NCBI GenBank assembly: GCA_024278055.1 | Contig: JAJRTY010000105.1 | Coordinates: 1 to 39,371, forward strand | Length of the DNA: 39,371 nucleotides | Direction of reading: 5' to 3' | From: Alphaproteobacteria bacterium | Lineage (GTDB): Bacteria > Pseudomonadota > Alphaproteobacteria > Rhizobiales > JAJFHR01 | Shown: piece by piece, positions 1-7,277 of the stretch | Layout: every line of letters begins with the position of its first letter | Numbering within the stretch: position 1 is the first letter of the stretch | Program-made: the position numbers and the translations under genes | Notes under the pieces: model-generated | Seen by the model: only the letters and a program-made list of their open reading frames with translations | Databases searched by the model: none | What the model was told of the DNA's origin: nothing

Positions 1-70
1 CTCCCCCGGCCCAACCACCCGATAAGGTACCCTGAGGGGTGGTTGGGCCGGGGGAGCGGGCTGGCCCGGA
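1..70. repeat. Palindromic intergenic element, copy A (left arm cut by window edge)
   Basis: Bases 1-20 and 37-56 form a perfect 20-bp inverted repeat around a 16-base loop that starts GATAAGG. Bases 58-70 (GGGCTGGCCCGGA) should pair with an outer left arm lying before the window. A second copy with the same loop start and the same outer arm lies at 28352-28433. The element sits just after the stop codon of the minus-strand rhomboid gene, so it could also act as a transcription terminator, although there is no T-run. I see no flanking transposase. It resembles REP/REPIN-type dispersed palindromes in general form; I cannot name a described family. Confidence 0.8.
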
Positions 71-78
71 ACTTTCAC

Positions 79-777
79 TCATGGAGAAGGCGGAGCCGCA
101 CCAAACAAAGGGACCGAGGGTCGTTTGAATAAAACCACAAGGGCTGCACCGGCGACAAATCCGCCAATATGAGCCCACCAGGCGATGTTTGACGCGTCTC
201 CGGATACCGCGCTGAAAACCTGAAAAGTAAACCAGGCTCCCAACACCCACATGGCCTGTAATCTTAAAGGGATGCGCATGAACAGGAGTACCCAGATTTT
301 TACCCGCGGATACAACATGAGATAAGCGCCGGTAACACCGGCGATAGCACCGCTGGCACCAATTAAAGGGGCGTTATTTTCTGAAGAGATCAATGTATAG
401 ACCATACCCGCCGCAATGCCGGAACATAAATAGAAAACCAGAAAACGGCTGTGGCCCATGGCATCTTCGATGTTATCTCCGAACACCCAGAGAAAGATCA
501 TGTTGAAAATCAGATGCAACCAGCCGCCGTGAAGAAACATATAAGTGAATAAAGTAAACCCTTCCGGCCACGAGACTACGTTTATAAAAACGTTCTGCCC
601 GGTTATCAGTTCTTTTGGAACAATCGCATAGGCCAGAAACATCTCCTGGTCGGGAGAGGGAATAATTCCGGACTGGAAAATTACGAAGATCAGGGTATTG
701 ATGGCAATCAGCGAGACAGTGACGCGTTGAAAAGCAATATACTTTAACGGATTGTCATCACTGAACGGAATAATCAC
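79..777 (-). CDS. Rhomboid family intramembrane serine protease
   Basis: The 232-residue multi-pass inner-membrane protein has the rhomboid catalytic dyad: Ser142 in the GASG motif and His203 in the last membrane segment (AHIGG). A HGGWLH motif lies near residues 83-88, as is usual for the conserved loop/TM2 region, with the NMIFLWVFG segment behind it. The family cleaves membrane-spanning substrates within the bilayer; the substrate here is unknown. The start is a GTG, preceded by GGAG about 10 bases upstream, and an in-frame TAA at 781-783 blocks any longer form. It is the last gene of a minus-strand run and lies 24 bases after the adenosyltransferase gene. Palindromic element copy A follows it. 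Length and motifs are normal. Confidence 0.93.
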   Translation of the reverse strand: MIIPFSDDNPLKYIAFQRVTVSLIAINTLIFVIFQSGIIPSPDQEMFLAYAIVPKELITGQNVFINVVSWPEGFTLFTYMFLHGGWLHLIFNMIFLWVFGDNIEDAMGHSRFLVFYLCSGIAAGMVYTLISSENNAPLIGASGAIAGVTGAYLMLYPRVKIWVLLFMRIPLRLQAMWVLGAWFTFQVFSAVSGDASNIAWWAHIGGFVAGAALVVLFKRPSVPLFGAAPPSP

Positions 778-801
778 CTGTTAAAATCTCCAGATTACGC
801 A

Positions 802-1380
802 TCACTGATTTTGTCCCGGAACCCATAGTACGTCGCTTTCGCCTTTTTGATTCAGGTATCTGCTGGCGACAAAGAAAAAATCGGAAAGCCGGTTGATGTA
901 TTTTATCACGACTGCGCCCACGGGTTCATTTTCCATTTCATCCAGCTCGACAATCAATCTCTCGGCCCGGCGTGAGATCGTGCGGGCGAGATGAAGGCTG
1001 GCAGCTGCCGCACTGCCGCCGGGCAGCACAAATGATCGCAATGGCGACAGTTCAGAATTGAGCTGATCAATTTCACTTTCAAGACGATCAACTTGGGCCT
1101 GCGTAATTCTCAACGGTGTATATTCGAGCTTCTCACCATTATCCGGCGCACACAGATCAGCACCCAGGTCGAACAGATCATTTTGAATGCGGGCGAGCAT
1201 ACTGTCTATATTGGCATCGTTTTGTGTGTGCAGGCGCACCAGGCCGATGCTGGCATTGGTCTCATCGATGGTGCCATAGGCTGCAATGCGCAGACTATGC
1301 TTTTTCACCCGCTCGCCGGTCCCAAGCGAGGTTGTCCCCTCGTCGCCGGTACGGGTGTAAATCTTGTTTAAAATGACCAT
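802..1380 (-). CDS. pduO: PduO-type cob(I)yrinic acid a,c-diamide / cob(I)alamin adenosyltransferase
   Basis: This 192-residue protein matches the PduO/MMAB family. It has the N-terminal ATP-binding stretch YTRTGDEGTTSLGTG (residues 8-22), the K-x-x-LRIAAYGTIDE region, and the C-terminal SFVLPGG and ARTISRRAER motifs. The family transfers the 5'-deoxyadenosyl group of ATP to Co(I) corrinoids, giving adenosylcobalamin in the cytoplasm. That is the cofactor of ethylmalonyl-CoA mutase and methylmalonyl-CoA mutase, so its place a few genes after mcd and ccr makes functional sense. The gene starts 3 bases after the stop of the PagL-like gene, so co-translation is likely. The symbol denotes the family type; no propanediol operon is present. 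Confidence 0.93.
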   Translation of the reverse strand: MVILNKIYTRTGDEGTTSLGTGERVKKHSLRIAAYGTIDETNASIGLVRLHTQNDANIDSMLARIQNDLFDLGADLCAPDNGEKLEYTPLRITQAQVDRLESEIDQLNSELSPLRSFVLPGGSAAAASLHLARTISRRAERLIVELDEMENEPVGAVVIKYINRLSDFFFVASRYLNQKGESDVLWVPGQNQ

Positions 1381-1383
1381 TCG

Positions 1384-2001
1384 CTAAAATTTATAACCGA
1401 TACGTCCGCCAATCGTACTCAGGCCGGAACTACTGTTGCACAGTCCTGCGCCACCAATGTGAGTATAGGTGATAATTAATCGAATTTTTTCAGTCAATTC
1501 ATAACCTGCTGATAACCCGCTGCGGAACAAAACCCGGCAGCCAAGAGAAGTGGCGAGACCCGGAGCAGCGGTTGAGTTGAGTTTGCCATCGTGAATGGCT
1601 CCCCCAAGTGCGATTTCAGCGAACATATTATTGGTCAGACGGTAATCCCAGGTCAATCCCAGATAGGCCTGACTGGTATCGCCTGCAGTATTAAAGCTGC
1701 CACCTAAATGTGGCCGCGGATTGAGGGCGAATAACAAAAGCTTGTTGTCGTAATAAACATTGGGTCGGCGAAAAAGCATTTCGGCATTGATATTAACCCC
1801 GCCCTCTTCCCGCTTTCTCGACAAATGAAGATCGTTGTACATGACGCCAAAACGAAACTCATCGACGAATGAAGAAAAAAGAACGTCTGGAACGTCGCTG
1901 GACGCTACAGCCGTGCCCGGATTAAACCCAGCAATAGCTGCGAAAATTACTGCGCTAAATATTCGGCCGATTGCCGGTTTCCCAGAAAATTCAACTGCCA
2001 A
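1384..2001 (-). CDS. Acyloxyacyl hydrolase / lipid A deacylase PagL-like outer-membrane protein
   Basis: The 205-residue protein has an N-terminal hydrophobic segment (about residues 13-33, ending near AVASS) that looks like a signal peptide. The rest is rich in alternating aromatic and polar residues and ends GGRIGYKF, as expected of an outer-membrane beta-barrel. The pattern GYELTEKIRLIITYTHIGGAGL near the C-terminus is the PagL-like (acyloxyacyl hydrolase, PF09411-type) signature. PagL members normally carry His-x-Ser-Asn there. Here the His is kept but Ser and Asn are both Gly, so the catalytic Ser appears missing and deacylase activity is doubtful. The start is TTG with a G-run just upstream; no ATG fits, because the first internal Met comes after the signal peptide. 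Family assignment is moderately sure, activity is not. Confidence 0.7.
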   Translation of the reverse strand: MAVEFSGKPAIGRIFSAVIFAAIAGFNPGTAVASSDVPDVLFSSFVDEFRFGVMYNDLHLSRKREEGGVNINAEMLFRRPNVYYDNKLLLFALNPRPHLGGSFNTAGDTSQAYLGLTWDYRLTNNMFAEIALGGAIHDGKLNSTAAPGLATSLGCRVLFRSGLSAGYELTEKIRLIITYTHIGGAGLCNSSSGLSTIGGRIGYKF

Positions 2002-2141
2002 GGTACCCCCCGAGACGTTGTTATTTTAAGAATTATTGTAATTTAACCTGAACCTATACCAGCAGGCTCACTAAATCTATTCACAAAGAGTCATTTTTGG
2101 CAACCCGGTTCTATAAAAAATCGGCTGTAACCTGTGGTAAA

Positions 2142-2333
2142 TTACCATCCTGTACCAAAGTAGAGGCTGGTCATAACGATAATTACCGCCAGAAACTGCA
2201 GGCCAACGCGCCAGCGCATGAGCTTTTGTGACAGATTGGCGTTGCCGCCGCGTTTCATGTTCCACAACCCCATGAGCAGAACTATGAGAACGGCACCGAG
2301 GGAGATTGGGATAAGATAGTCAAAAATATTCAT
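2142..2333 (-). CDS. HIG1 domain / twin-transmembrane protein
   Basis: This 63-residue protein consists of two hydrophobic segments (about residues 6-25 and 43-60) joined by a basic hairpin with GNANLSQKLMRWRVGLQF. That is the hypoxia-induced gene 1 (HIG1) domain pattern. Mitochondrial HIG1 proteins bind respiratory complexes, notably cytochrome oxidase; small bacterial members are usually of unknown role. It begins 4 bases after the window-coordinate end of mcd's preceding spacer, that is, it starts immediately downstream of mcd on the same strand and is surely in the same transcript. From memory, such proteins often neighbour the adenosyltransferase and electron-transfer flavoprotein genes in Rhizobiales. 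Mcd passes electrons to ETF, so a respiratory link is conceivable but inferred. Confidence 0.88.
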   Translation of the reverse strand: MNIFDYLIPISLGAVLIVLLMGLWNMKRGGNANLSQKLMRWRVGLQFLAVIIVMTSLYFGTGW

Positions 2334-2337
2334 GGGC

Positions 2338-4032
2338 CTAGTTTAACTCCTCAAGCAGGCGTCGCGCAATGACCTGTGCCTGAATTTCAGCCGCGCCTTC
2401 AAAAATATTCAAAATTCTGGCATCACACAGGATGCGGCTGACTGGATATTCCAGAGCAAAACCGTTGCCGCCATGAATTTGCACCGCGTTATCTGCCATT
2501 GACCACGCAACGCGCGCACCAAGCAGTTTCGCCATGCCCGCTTCAAGATCACACCGCGCACCGCGATCTTTTTCACGGGCGGTAAAATAAGTCAATTGCC
2601 GCGCCAGCATTATCTCTACAGCGCCGAGCACGATTTTGTCAAAGACCCGGGGAAACGCCAGGATGGGATGGCCAAACTGAATGCGCTCCTGGGCATATCT
2701 GAAACCACATTCCATGGCACTTTGCGCAACGCCGATGGCGCGTGCTGCCGTTTGAATGCGGGCTGATTCAAATGTCTGCATCAATTGCTTGAAACCTTCA
2801 CCCGGCGTTGATCCCAAAAGCGCGCTGGCCGGAACCTCAAAACCGTCAAAGCCGATTTCATATTCCTTCATGCCGCGATAGCCCAGCACTTCAATTTCAC
2901 TGCCACTCATGCCCGTGGCGGGAAAGGGGGCGGCATCGCTGCCACGAGGCTTTTCCGCCAGAAACATCGACAGACCCTTATAGCCGGTCTCATCGGGGTT
3001 TGTGCGCACCAGCAATGTCATCAGATCAGCACGTACCGGATGGGTGATCCAGGTCTTGTTGCCGGTGATACGGTAGGTGTCCCCATCAAGCACCGCGCGG
3101 GTTTTCAGTGACGCAAGGTCTGAGCCCGTATTGGGTTCGGTGAAAACCGCAGTGGGCAGAACTTCGCCGGAGCTGAGTTTTTCCAGCCATCGGTTTTTTT
3201 GATCCTCAGTACCACAACCAAGTATCAATTCAGCGGCAATTTCTGAACGCGTACCCAAAGAGCCAACACCGATATAGCCGCGTGAAAGTTCTTCGGAAAC
3301 CACGCACATGGCCTCTTTGCCCAGGCCCAATCCGCCAAATTCTTCCGGTATCGTCAGGCCAAAGACACCGAGTTCACTCATTTCGGTGATGATGTCCATC
3401 GGGATATATTCATTAGCCAGATGCCACTCGTGAGCATGGGGAACAATGCGCTCGTCAGCAAATCTCCGCATCTGTTCGCGCACAGCACCTAATGTTTCAT
3501 CCAGCCCGGTATCACCAACGGTTGCCGCCCCGTCGTGATCACACATCAGTTGCAAAATTGCCGAGCGCGCAGCAGGACTATTGCCATTGCGCAACAACTC
3601 GTCAACATTGCCTTGATAGAGCGGTGCCAAATCATCTTGACCAAGCCCGAGTTCATGGGCGCGCACAAACTCCGTCTGGCTCATGGCAATGCCACCGGCA
3701 ATCTGGTTAAGATATTCCCCAAACGCCACCTGACTAAGCAGCAGCTCGAGTTCACCAAACCGGCCTTGCGCGTTCATGCGATCAGCATATTCAGCCATCT
3801 GACGCAGAGCTTCAACGTAGGTTGCAAGCCATGACAGGCCATGCAAACTGTGCTGATTTGCATTCAGCCTGGCACTGTCAAATCTGCCGCCATGCGGGTT
3901 TACCTGTTGGCGTATAAATTCACACGCCTTGTCCAACAACACATTGATTGCATTGACGGTCTGATGGCAGGTATCGATGAGGGTGGTTTTATCCTTGAAA
4001 ACTGTGGCTGAACCTGTCGGTGGAGAGGACAT
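2338..4032 (-). CDS. mcd: (2S)-Methylsuccinyl-CoA dehydrogenase (ethylmalonyl-CoA pathway)
   Basis: This FAD-dependent acyl-CoA dehydrogenase has 564 residues, against about 380-400 for ordinary members. The extra ~170 N-terminal residues (including LHGLSWLATYVEALRQM) are characteristic of methylsuccinyl-CoA dehydrogenase, which oxidises (2S)-methylsuccinyl-CoA to mesaconyl-CoA. The core shows the usual order: substrate/FAD motif TAVFTEPNTGSDLASLKTRA, ITGNKTWITH, the QIHGGNGF motif, and the C-terminal FEGAAEIQAQVIARRL carrying the Glu of the Y/F-E-G motif. Location in one minus-strand run with ccr, and divergent ecm, strongly supports this assignment over a generic dehydrogenase. ATG start at 4030-4032. 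HIG1 and adenosyltransferase genes follow. Confidence 0.9.
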   Translation of the reverse strand: MSSPPTGSATVFKDKTTLIDTCHQTVNAINVLLDKACEFIRQQVNPHGGRFDSARLNANQHSLHGLSWLATYVEALRQMAEYADRMNAQGRFGELELLLSQVAFGEYLNQIAGGIAMSQTEFVRAHELGLGQDDLAPLYQGNVDELLRNGNSPAARSAILQLMCDHDGAATVGDTGLDETLGAVREQMRRFADERIVPHAHEWHLANEYIPMDIITEMSELGVFGLTIPEEFGGLGLGKEAMCVVSEELSRGYIGVGSLGTRSEIAAELILGCGTEDQKNRWLEKLSSGEVLPTAVFTEPNTGSDLASLKTRAVLDGDTYRITGNKTWITHPVRADLMTLLVRTNPDETGYKGLSMFLAEKPRGSDAAPFPATGMSGSEIEVLGYRGMKEYEIGFDGFEVPASALLGSTPGEGFKQLMQTFESARIQTAARAIGVAQSAMECGFRYAQERIQFGHPILAFPRVFDKIVLGAVEIMLARQLTYFTAREKDRGARCDLEAGMAKLLGARVAWSMADNAVQIHGGNGFALEYPVSRILCDARILNIFEGAAEIQAQVIARRLLEELN

Positions 4033-4095
4033 ATATATTTCCGGTTACAATTTTATGCTGCACTGCAATATGGTATCAAGCCGACCCTCTATGGT

Positions 4096-5022
4096 CTAGT
4101 TCTTTTTAAGTAGATTGCTGCTGGCCAATCCCACACCACCGGCTGAAAGCACCATTCCAAAGATCTGAAAACCGCTCAGCACCTCACCAAACATCACGTA
4201 CCCCATAATCGCAGTAATCGGCGGCACCATAAACAACAGGCTGGCAACTTTGGTAATGGCTCCCAGCCTGATCATCACCATCAGCAAGCTAAAGGCGCCC
4301 AGTGACATAACCACAATGAGCCAGCCAAGCGCGAAAACAAACTCCCCTGTCCACTCCACCTGACCGTCTTCCAGGATCAATGCCATTATCAAAACAAAGA
4401 CAGTGGCGCCGAGAAGCTGGAAGACATTGCCGCTGCGCAAATCCTGTGTGGCACAAAATTTCTTTTGGTAAAATGATCCCGCTGTAATTGCCAGCAAAGA
4501 TATGATGCACAAGCCATATTGTAATAATTCCAGCGCCCGCGCCTGCGGCTCCAAAACCGCAGTTTTGCCATTAACAATAATAATGAGGCCAACAAAGCCC
4601 AGGCCAATGCCCAGCCATTGTTTAGATGTGACGCGCTCACCGAATAAAGGTGCTGAAGCAATGGCGGTGAGAAGTGGCTGCAATCCTATAATGATTGCGG
4701 TTAATCCGGTGGGCATACCAAGGTCAATCGCATGGAATACCCCGCCAAGATAGACCCCATGAATGAGAACCCCGGCAATAAAACTGTGCCCGGCAAGCTT
4801 CAAAGTGCCGGGCCATTTTGCACCGGAAAATTGAGCAAAAGCGAGCATTAACAAGAATGCGATACTGAAACGATATGTCAAAAACGTATAGGGTTCAGCA
4901 TAAGGTGCGCCCAGCCGGGCGCCAATATAACCGGTCGCCCACAGCACAACGAACAAAGCAGGTGCCAGGGTAAGGAAGGCTGCTTTGTCAGGCGCAGAGT
5001 TGGGGGCTTGCGGTGCAGGCAT
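4096..5022 (-). CDS. EamA/DMT-superfamily transporter
   Basis: The 308-residue protein has about ten hydrophobic segments arranged as two EamA repeats: residues roughly 18-150 (LFVVLWATGYIGARLGAPYA... to GLIIIVNG) and 170-300. This is the drug/metabolite transporter fold. A GLQPLL motif lies in the first repeat and a VMFGEVLSGFQIFGM segment in the second, both typical. Substrates in the family range from amino acids to organic compounds, and none can be read from sequence. It lies 31 bases after the TauE/SafE gene and 63 bases before mcd, all on the same strand. A role in moving an EMC-pathway related acid is possible by context only. Confidence 0.88.
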   Translation of the reverse strand: MPAPQAPNSAPDKAAFLTLAPALFVVLWATGYIGARLGAPYAEPYTFLTYRFSIAFLLMLAFAQFSGAKWPGTLKLAGHSFIAGVLIHGVYLGGVFHAIDLGMPTGLTAIIIGLQPLLTAIASAPLFGERVTSKQWLGIGLGFVGLIIIVNGKTAVLEPQARALELLQYGLCIISLLAITAGSFYQKKFCATQDLRSGNVFQLLGATVFVLIMALILEDGQVEWTGEFVFALGWLIVVMSLGAFSLLMVMIRLGAITKVASLLFMVPPITAIMGYVMFGEVLSGFQIFGMVLSAGGVGLASSNLLKKN

Positions 5023-5053
5023 AGACTGTCTTTGAAAAAAGAGAGAATATTCA

Positions 5054-5800
5054 TTAACTCAAGGTTGCGCGAACCGCAATATAGAAGCCCAATGCAAACA
5101 GGGTAGAGAAAAAGACTGCTCTGAATTTTTTCGCCGGTAATCTGTCGCGCACCCGCTGGCCGATCCACATGCCAGCCAGTGCCGGGGCAAGACCAACCAC
5201 TGAAAGCTGCGCCAGTTCGCCGGACAAAAGACCAGTGCTGCTAAGGCCCGCGCCTAGCGACAATGTGGCAATGGTAAACCACACGCCCATGGTTTGCACC
5301 AATAGTCGCGGGCTCAGGCCCAGAGCCTGAAAATACGGCACGGCAGGAACAACAAAAGACCCGGTGAGGCCGGTAAGGACACCGGTTATCAGCCCGGTCA
5401 CGGTAGCCAGACGGTTTGTGGTTTCTGTGGACATAACGATTTGAGGTGTAAACAGGGAGATGCCGGAATAAAGACACAAAACCATCCCCAGCAACATCAA
5501 CAGGTACGAGGTATCAACTGAAGCTGAGAAGTACGAAAAACCCAATGTGGCAAGACTGCCGGTGATCAAAACCGGCCATTGACGGCGCAGAATTTCAACA
5601 ATCGCACCGCCGGCAAAGGCCTGCCAGAGATTGGTAACCAAGGATGGTACCAGCATCAGAACAATTGCCGGACCCAGCCCTAAAAATGCCGTCAGCAACG
5701 CCAGTGCCACCGTTGGCAGCCCAAGACCTGTAACCCCTTTGATAAAACCTGCAACAACAAAGGTGAAAATGATGATGCCAAGGGTCTCGGGAGTCCACAT
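5054..5800 (-). CDS. TauE/SafE family sulfite exporter-like membrane protein
   Basis: This ~248-residue protein with eight or so hydrophobic segments fits TauE/SafE (PF01925). The signature is the N-terminal FTFVVAGFIKGVTGLGLPTVALALL, repeated in weaker form as ITGVLTGLTGSFVVPAVPYFQALGL in the second half. Members export sulfite, sulfoacetate or other organic anions; substrate is unknown here. An in-frame GTG four codons upstream (5812) is possible, but the ATG at 5800 has GGTGGA about 7 bases before it and is preferred. It is located 41 bases downstream of ccr and upstream of an EamA transporter in the same direction, so it probably shares the ccr transcript. Confidence 0.9.
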   Translation of the reverse strand: MWTPETLGIIIFTFVVAGFIKGVTGLGLPTVALALLTAFLGLGPAIVLMLVPSLVTNLWQAFAGGAIVEILRRQWPVLITGSLATLGFSYFSASVDTSYLLMLLGMVLCLYSGISLFTPQIVMSTETTNRLATVTGLITGVLTGLTGSFVVPAVPYFQALGLSPRLLVQTMGVWFTIATLSLGAGLSSTGLLSGELAQLSVVGLAPALAGMWIGQRVRDRLPAKKFRAVFFSTLFALGFYIAVRATLS

Positions 5801-5841
5801 GAAAAATTCCACCAGCCCTGTTGGTTAAGGATCCCTGGAGG

Positions 5842-7140
5842 TTAGCTTTCTTCCTCACAGGCTTCAATCACATCTTCAAATGTTCTCAAACCCGTGGTCG
5901 GCGCATTGACCAGCACCGCCATATTACCGGGGCTGTGTTCATTGTTGAGCATGCGCATGTGGGCTTGCGGTATATCATCCCAACTGTAAACCTCTGACAT
6001 GCACGGGTCTATGCGCCGTTCAATCACCAGTTTATTAGCTTGAGAGGCCTGTTTGAGATGGGCGAAATGTGAGCCCTGAATTCGTTTCTGGCGCATCCAT
6101 ACAAAGCGCGCATCAAAGGTGATGTTGTATCCGGTTGTACCGGCACAGAAAACCACCATGCCGCCGCGTTTTACCACAAAGCACGACACCGGAAATGTTG
6201 CCTGACCGGGATGTTCAAAGACGAAATCAACATCCACACCCTTGCCGGTAACATTCCAGATGGCCTTGCCGAATTCCTTGGTTTTCTTGAGGTATTCGCC
6301 ATAGCCTTCGCCGGTTACCGGTGGTAACTCGCCCCAGCAGTCAAAATCCTTGCGATTGATAACGCCTTTGGCACCTAAGGACATGACAAAATCGCGCTTG
6401 TCATCTTCGGATACAACACCAATGGCATTGGCACCGGCTGTGGCGCATAATTGCACCGCCATCGAACCAAGACCGCCTGACGCCCCCCACACCAGCACAT
6501 TGTGTCCGGGTCTGAGGATATGCGGGCGATGGCCGAATAACATGCGGTATGCCGTGGCCAGGGTGAGAGTATAGCAGGCGGATTCTTCCCAGGTAAGATG
6601 CCTCGGGCGCGGTAACAACTGCTGGGTTTGAACCCGGGCAAACTGGGCAAATGAGCCGTCAGGGGTTTCATAACCCCAGATACGTTGGCTTGCAGAAAGC
6701 ATCGGATCACCGCCGTTGCATTCCTCATCATCACCATCATCCTGATTGCAATGCACGACAACTTCGTCACCGACTTTCCAGCGTTTGACCTTTGAGCCAA
6801 CCGCCCAGACGATGCCTGATGCGTCCGATCCGGCAATATGAAACGGAGTTTTGTGAACATCCATCGGTGACAAAGGCACGCCCAAAGATGCCCATACGCC
6901 GTTGTAATTGACCCCGGCGGCCATCACAAAAACCAGCACTTCGTGGGAATCGATTTCCCAGGTATCAACTACTTCAACCTGCATCGCCGTGTCAGGCTTG
7001 GCATGGCGTTCGCGCCTTATCACCCAGGCATACATTTGTTTCGGAACGTGGCCCAGCGGTGGTATTTCACCAAGCTCATACAGATCTTTACGGATTTCAG
7101 TTTTTTCAGTCTTTTCTGTCTTTGCGTCGTTCGTTGTCAT
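5842..7140 (-). CDS. ccr: Crotonyl-CoA carboxylase/reductase
   Basis: The 432-residue zinc-independent medium-chain dehydrogenase/reductase catalyses reductive carboxylation of crotonyl-CoA with NADPH and CO2 to (2S)-ethylmalonyl-CoA, the defining step of the EMC pathway. Supporting segments are the N-terminal LYELGEIPPLGHVP, the VNYNGVWASLG and HIAGSDASGIVWAVG motifs, the nucleotide-binding VLVWGASGGLGSMAVQL, and FVFEHPGQATFPVS, all characteristic of Ccr rather than general quinone reductases. The ATG at 7140 is chosen because it follows a G-rich Shine-Dalgarno-like stretch and gives the family's usual length; an upstream extension of 27 codons would run into the promoter region. The N-terminus carries a short Lys/Thr/Glu repeat (TEKTEKTE). 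It is divergent from ecm and heads the minus-strand run down to the rhomboid gene. Confidence 0.96.
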   Translation of the reverse strand: MTTNDAKTEKTEKTEIRKDLYELGEIPPLGHVPKQMYAWVIRRERHAKPDTAMQVEVVDTWEIDSHEVLVFVMAAGVNYNGVWASLGVPLSPMDVHKTPFHIAGSDASGIVWAVGSKVKRWKVGDEVVVHCNQDDGDDEECNGGDPMLSASQRIWGYETPDGSFAQFARVQTQQLLPRPRHLTWEESACYTLTLATAYRMLFGHRPHILRPGHNVLVWGASGGLGSMAVQLCATAGANAIGVVSEDDKRDFVMSLGAKGVINRKDFDCWGELPPVTGEGYGEYLKKTKEFGKAIWNVTGKGVDVDFVFEHPGQATFPVSCFVVKRGGMVVFCAGTTGYNITFDARFVWMRQKRIQGSHFAHLKQASQANKLVIERRIDPCMSEVYSWDDIPQAHMRMLNNEHSPGNMAVLVNAPTTGLRTFEDVIEACEEES

Positions 7141-7277
7141 AATTAAACCCCCAGCACCCTGATTTTGAACACTATCAACATTCGCTTGCATGTTGACAAG
7201 TAATTTGTTGCGGTGCAACATATTCTTGCAGATTTTTTCGCATTTGCGTTGTGGATCTTAAGGGGGAGAGCATCAAC
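7141..7277. promoter_or_regulatory. Divergent ccr/ecm promoter region with inverted repeat
   Basis: This 137-base gap between two divergent EMC-pathway genes must hold both promoters. A perfect inverted repeat TGTTGC-ggt-GCAACA lies at 7206-7220. Further TTGCA pentamers occur at 7186-7190 and 7226-7230, exactly 40 bases apart and roughly symmetrical about the repeat. Regulators of short-chain acyl-CoA metabolism in alphaproteobacteria (the ScfR/PccR type) are known to bind TTTGCAAA-like half sites, and CcrR of Methylobacterium binds a palindrome, so an operator here is plausible. The ecm start has GGGGGAGA 8 bases upstream. I do not see an unambiguous -35/-10 pair. Confidence 0.55.
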
